Assembly (NCBI GenBank): GCA_020428815.1
Contig: JAGQMC010000032.1
Coordinates: 1 to 32,879, forward strand
Direction of reading: 5' to 3'
DNA length: 32,879 nucleotides
Origin: Candidatus Kaiserbacteria bacterium
GTDB lineage: Bacteria > Patescibacteriota > Minisyncoccia > Phycocordibacterales > UBA918
The position numbers and the translations under genes are program-made. The notes under the pieces are model-generated. The model was not told the origin of the DNA, ran no database searches, and saw nothing but the letters and a program-made list of their open reading frames with translations. Of the stretch, positions 30,593-32,879 are shown in pieces. Positions within the stretch are counted from its first letter, which is position 1; each line of letters begins with the position of its first letter.

Positions 30593-31066
30593 ATGTCCTT
30601 TCTGCAGAGACTAAAGGGTCACGGGATTAGAAGTGGAGAGAAGTCTTTACTTTCAGAAACTGAAGAGACAGCTGTCGATAAGGTGGCTCAACTTCACGTT
30701 GATGTATTCCAAACCGAAAGAATGATAGTGGTCTACGCTCAATCAGCGGGAGCTGATATGAATGATGTGCACGTATCAATTGAGGGCGATGCTGACATCG
30801 TTCTAATTGAAGGTAAGCGAGTAAGACCAGAGTATATAGTATTCCCAAAGAAAAAAGTCAAAGGGTCATACGTAGCAGAGGAGTGTGTTTGGGGAGATTT
30901 TTACCGTAGAATTATCTTGCCTGAGAGCGTCAATATTGACAAAGCAGAAGCAAAAATTAAAAACGGTGTTTTAATATTAGTGCTACCGCTTCTTAAGCCA
31001 AACGAGAAAGAAAAAGTCCAGCTTCGAGTGAAAGGGGGTCGAAGTATTGGTAAGACGAAACCTTAA
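30593..31066 (+). CDS. Hsp20/alpha-crystallin family small heat shock protein
   Basis: A 157-residue protein. The alpha-crystallin domain covers about 35-140, with beta strands QLHVDVFQTERMIVVYAQ and MNDVHVSIEGDADIVLIEG. The late conserved segment is GDFYRRIILPESVNIDKAEA followed by KIKNGVLILVLP, the A-x-x-x-n-GVL-x-x-x-xP signature. The tail is basic (KGGRSIGKTKP). It would hold unfolded proteins in the cytoplasm. The gap to the membrane cohesin gene is 26 bases with no terminator, so both are probably on one transcript. It may help newly made exported proteins, but that is inference. Confidence 0.9.
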   Translation: MSFLQRLKGHGIRSGEKSLLSETEETAVDKVAQLHVDVFQTERMIVVYAQSAGADMNDVHVSIEGDADIVLIEGKRVRPEYIVFPKKKVKGSYVAEECVWGDFYRRIILPESVNIDKAEAKIKNGVLILVLPLLKPNEKEKVQLRVKGGRSIGKTKP

Positions 31067-31092
31067 AAAGCGTTAAGAGTTGTTCCTAGTTC

Positions 31093-32622
31093 ATGTTCCA
31101 TATTTATAAAAAAACTGTACATTCACTCAAGCTCACCCTACTGGTAGCAAGCTGTTTTTTTGCTTTAGCAACCTTAGCGCAAGCAGCTGATTTGAGTATT
31201 TCTCCCAGTACAGGTACCTATTCAGCGGGGCAGACTTTTACTGCTACAGTAAGAGCGGTACCTAATGGCGACAGTATTAATGCTGTCGAAACTACGATTA
31301 ATTATAATTCTGATGTTTTGTCTGTAGTTAGTGTTAGTAAAACCGGCTCAGCTTTTTCACTATGGACTACCGAACCAACTTTTTCTAACGCGGCAGGCAC
31401 GATTGAGTTTGGTGGCGGTAGCCCAACTCCTTTTACTTCAACTTCAAATTTACTATCCATTACCTTTAGGGCGGTAGCAGCCGGAACGGGCAATGTAACT
31501 TTTTCTGGGTCTTCTATTCTAGCGGCCGATGGGCGGGGCACAGATGTGTTTCAAAATGCCACCCCAGCTACTTTTACAGTTGGCGCAGCGGCAACTCCTG
31601 AGCCAACACCGACTCCTACTCAAACTCCAACTGAAAATACTCAACCGGAATCAAATCAAGAAGCAATTATTTATGGAGATCCTCCACGGCCACCAGAAAT
31701 TGGCTCACAAACATTCCTAGATCCAGAATTATGGTATAACGAAACAAACGGTGTCTTCACTTGGACATTACCTTTCGATGTCACAGCAGTAGCGGTTGAG
31801 GTTGCAGAAAATGCTGAAAATAGACCTGAATTAAATGAGGACGCAGTGATTGATCCTCCGGTAGAAGAGTTTGTTGTTTCTTCTGAAATTCTTAAAGACG
31901 GAGTGCAGTATGTTAGCGTTAACTTTGAAAATCAAGTTGGTTGGGGTGCGGTCACTAACCGTAAATTACAAATTGACACTACCCCACCTGAACCGTTCGC
32001 AATCAATGTTCAAGCTGGTAATACACCAACTGCTTTCCCGCTTTTAAGGTTTGAAGCAAACGACAAAACCTCGGGGGTTGAGTATTATGATATGACTGTG
32101 GCTAATAATGAGCCACTAAGAATAACTCCTGATGAGGCTCGTCTTGGTTATATGCTCAAAGAGCTAGAGGATGGTACATATACAGTCAAAGTGGTGGCAA
32201 CAGATAAAGCGGGTAATACACGAGAAAGTAGCGTGGCTGTACTGATTACCGCTGGATGGGTAAAGCCACTAGAAGTTGAAGAAGAAACTTCTTTCTGGGA
32301 TTTCTTAACCCCAGTCAATCTCTTTATCTTCTTCCTAATTGTCATCATTATTCTGCAGATAATTTACTTCTGGTACGAACATAAAAAGTTGAAAGAACGG
32401 GAAGAAAAATTGCGACGCGAAACTAGAGAAATTCAAGACCAAATGGAGAAAATTTTCTCGGCTTTGCGTGATGAAATTTACGATCAAATTAACACTATAA
32501 CGAAACGTAAGCGATTGTCAGCCAAAGAAAAAGAAGCTGTAGAGGGTCTGACTCAAGCTCTAGAAGTATCGGAAACCTTGATTGAAAAAGAAATCAATGA
32601 TGTAAAAACGATTCTTAAATAG
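31093..32622 (+). CDS. Membrane-anchored cohesin-domain protein, 509 aa
   Basis: The signal peptide covers about 1-32 (ending AQAA). The cohesin domain covers about 33-165: LSISPSTGTYSAGQTFTATV, INAVETTINYNSDVLSVVSV, LLSITFRAVAAGTGNVTFSG. This is the nine-strand cohesin pattern with the typical G-Q/D-xF-x-VxV first strands and late LxxITFxA strand. A Pro/Thr linker (about 166-190) leads to two Ig/FN3-like domains (about 195-295 and 297-392, ending VKVVATDKAGNTRESSVAVL). A single span (about 406-427) and a charged cytoplasmic coiled coil of about 80 residues follow. The cohesin should face outward and receive dockerin proteins, with the coiled coil inside as a possible oligomerising or signalling part. 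Confidence 0.9.
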   Translation: MFHIYKKTVHSLKLTLLVASCFFALATLAQAADLSISPSTGTYSAGQTFTATVRAVPNGDSINAVETTINYNSDVLSVVSVSKTGSAFSLWTTEPTFSNAAGTIEFGGGSPTPFTSTSNLLSITFRAVAAGTGNVTFSGSSILAADGRGTDVFQNATPATFTVGAAATPEPTPTPTQTPTENTQPESNQEAIIYGDPPRPPEIGSQTFLDPELWYNETNGVFTWTLPFDVTAVAVEVAENAENRPELNEDAVIDPPVEEFVVSSEILKDGVQYVSVNFENQVGWGAVTNRKLQIDTTPPEPFAINVQAGNTPTAFPLLRFEANDKTSGVEYYDMTVANNEPLRITPDEARLGYMLKELEDGTYTVKVVATDKAGNTRESSVAVLITAGWVKPLEVEEETSFWDFLTPVNLFIFFLIVIIILQIIYFWYEHKKLKEREEKLRRETREIQDQMEKIFSALRDEIYDQINTITKRKRLSAKEKEAVEGLTQALEVSETLIEKEINDVKTILK

Positions 32623-32644
32623 AATTCCACATATTATGTAGAAA

Positions 32645-32673
32645 ACCGCGCGATTCCATCTGGGTCGCGCGGT
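32645..32673 (+). terminator. GC-rich hairpin after the cohesin gene
   Basis: A perfect 9-bp stem ACCGCGCGA/TCGCGCGGT has an 11-base loop TTCCATCTGGG. It is followed by ATAATTATATT rather than a pure T-tract. Confidence 0.6.
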
Positions 32674-32678
32674 ATAAT
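32673..32678 (+). promoter_or_regulatory. -10 box for the last gene
   Basis: A perfect TATAAT lies directly at the end of the preceding hairpin. The transcript would begin near 32685, at the base of the next hairpin. Confidence 0.4.
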
Positions 32679-32685
32679 TATATTG

Positions 32686-32709
32686 AGCCCAACTCTATCT
32701 GGGTGGGTT
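32686..32709 (+). promoter_or_regulatory. 5'-leader hairpin with a loop shared with the previous hairpin
   Basis: AGCCCA (32686-32691) pairs with TGGGTT (32704-32709, one G-U). The 12-base loop ends in TATCTGGG, and the upstream hairpin's loop ends in CATCTGGG. It lies 9 bases before the GTG start. Confidence 0.45.
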
Positions 32710-32718
32710 ACTTAATTA

Positions 32719-32879
32719 GTGAAAAAATATTCTTATCACAAATTAAGAGTAAATAGAATAATAACCTTATTTAAAGCGACAAAACTAGGATTCGTGCTGT
32801 TTTCTAGTGCACTTTTGTTATCTGCTTATGCGTTGGTGTCAGCTCAACTCACAGCTGATAATTTTGAGGTTAAGACAAT
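32719..32879 (+). CDS. 5' part of a secreted protein gene (runs off the window)
   Basis: GTG 32719 opens a frame that stays open to the end (53 codons seen). The product begins MKKYSYHKLRVNRI, then a hydrophobic core (LGFVLFSSALLLSAYALVSA) and a likely cleavage near SAQ-LTAD, a standard Sec signal peptide. The first mature residues (LTADNFEVKT) look like the start of a surface or beta domain. It follows the cohesin gene and probably belongs to the same surface locus. The family cannot be told from what is present. Confidence 0.6.
   Translation, partial: MKKYSYHKLRVNRIITLFKATKLGFVLFSSALLLSAYALVSAQLTADNFEVKT

Noticed and set aside
1-32879. CRISPR arrays, tRNA genes, insertion sequences and prophage genes
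   Set aside because: No regularly spaced repeats, tRNA cloverleaf or T-loop motifs, transposase or integrase motifs, or phage structural genes were found when reading both strands.

Overview
The window looks like a chromosomal segment of a Candidate Phyla Radiation (Patescibacteria) bacterium, most likely a Parcubacteria-type lineage. This is inferred from the gene set and protein style: compact gene packing, TGA used as a stop, many secreted or single-span surface proteins, a C-terminal peptidoglycan-binding-like module of the kind common in these genomes, DUF2202, DUF1059 and DUF1761 proteins, and several small proteins without recognisable relatives. No rRNA, tRNA, insertion sequence, prophage or CRISPR array was seen.

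Layout. 1-1.7 kb: the end of an unknown gene, a membrane protein with an overlapping 37-residue microprotein, and a minus-strand orphan gene. 1.75-2.0 kb: a promoter followed by a gene-free, strongly self-complementary stretch that is probably a structured RNA. 2.1-3.9 kb: translational GTPase typA. 3.9-4.5 kb: a leaderless toxin-antitoxin pair with a Doc-type Fic toxin. 4.5-8.9 kb: a DUF2202 ferritin-like protein, orphan single-gene units with near-identical GCCGGCG terminators, a secreted helical-toroid-like protein and a DUF1761 membrane protein. 9.0-12.7 kb: an LRR protein, DUF1059 and M23 endopeptidase operon, a convergent branched-chain aminotransferase, and a CNNM/CorC-type transporter. 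12.7-14.5 kb: two more orphan units and an RsuA/RluF-type pseudouridine synthase. 14.6-21.1 kb: an ECF sigma factor, a membrane protein (possible anti-sigma) and a giant mosaic surface protein. 21.2-25.4 kb: a CAP-domain protein, umuD, a GH18 protein and umuC. 25.4-32.9 kb: a surface-protein locus with an S-layer-like protein behind a structured leader, a DUF916-like membrane protein, a small coiled-coil membrane protein, a secreted dockerin-bearing protein, an Hsp20, a membrane-anchored cohesin protein and the start of another secreted protein.

How it fits together. Most of the exported proteins act on or attach to the cell envelope: M23, GH18 and CAP enzymes, peptidoglycan-binding modules and surface scaffolds. 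The most striking item is a type-I-like dockerin at the end of one secreted protein, 0.6 kb from a cohesin held in the membrane by a C-terminal span. This suggests a minimal cohesin-dockerin system for docking surface proteins. Expression signals fall into two styles. Several conserved or surface genes have a -10 box only 5-9 bases before the start codon, implying leaderless or nearly leaderless mRNAs. The orphan small-protein genes instead have strong TTGAC-type -35 boxes, clear Shine-Dalgarno sites and mostly their own intrinsic terminators.
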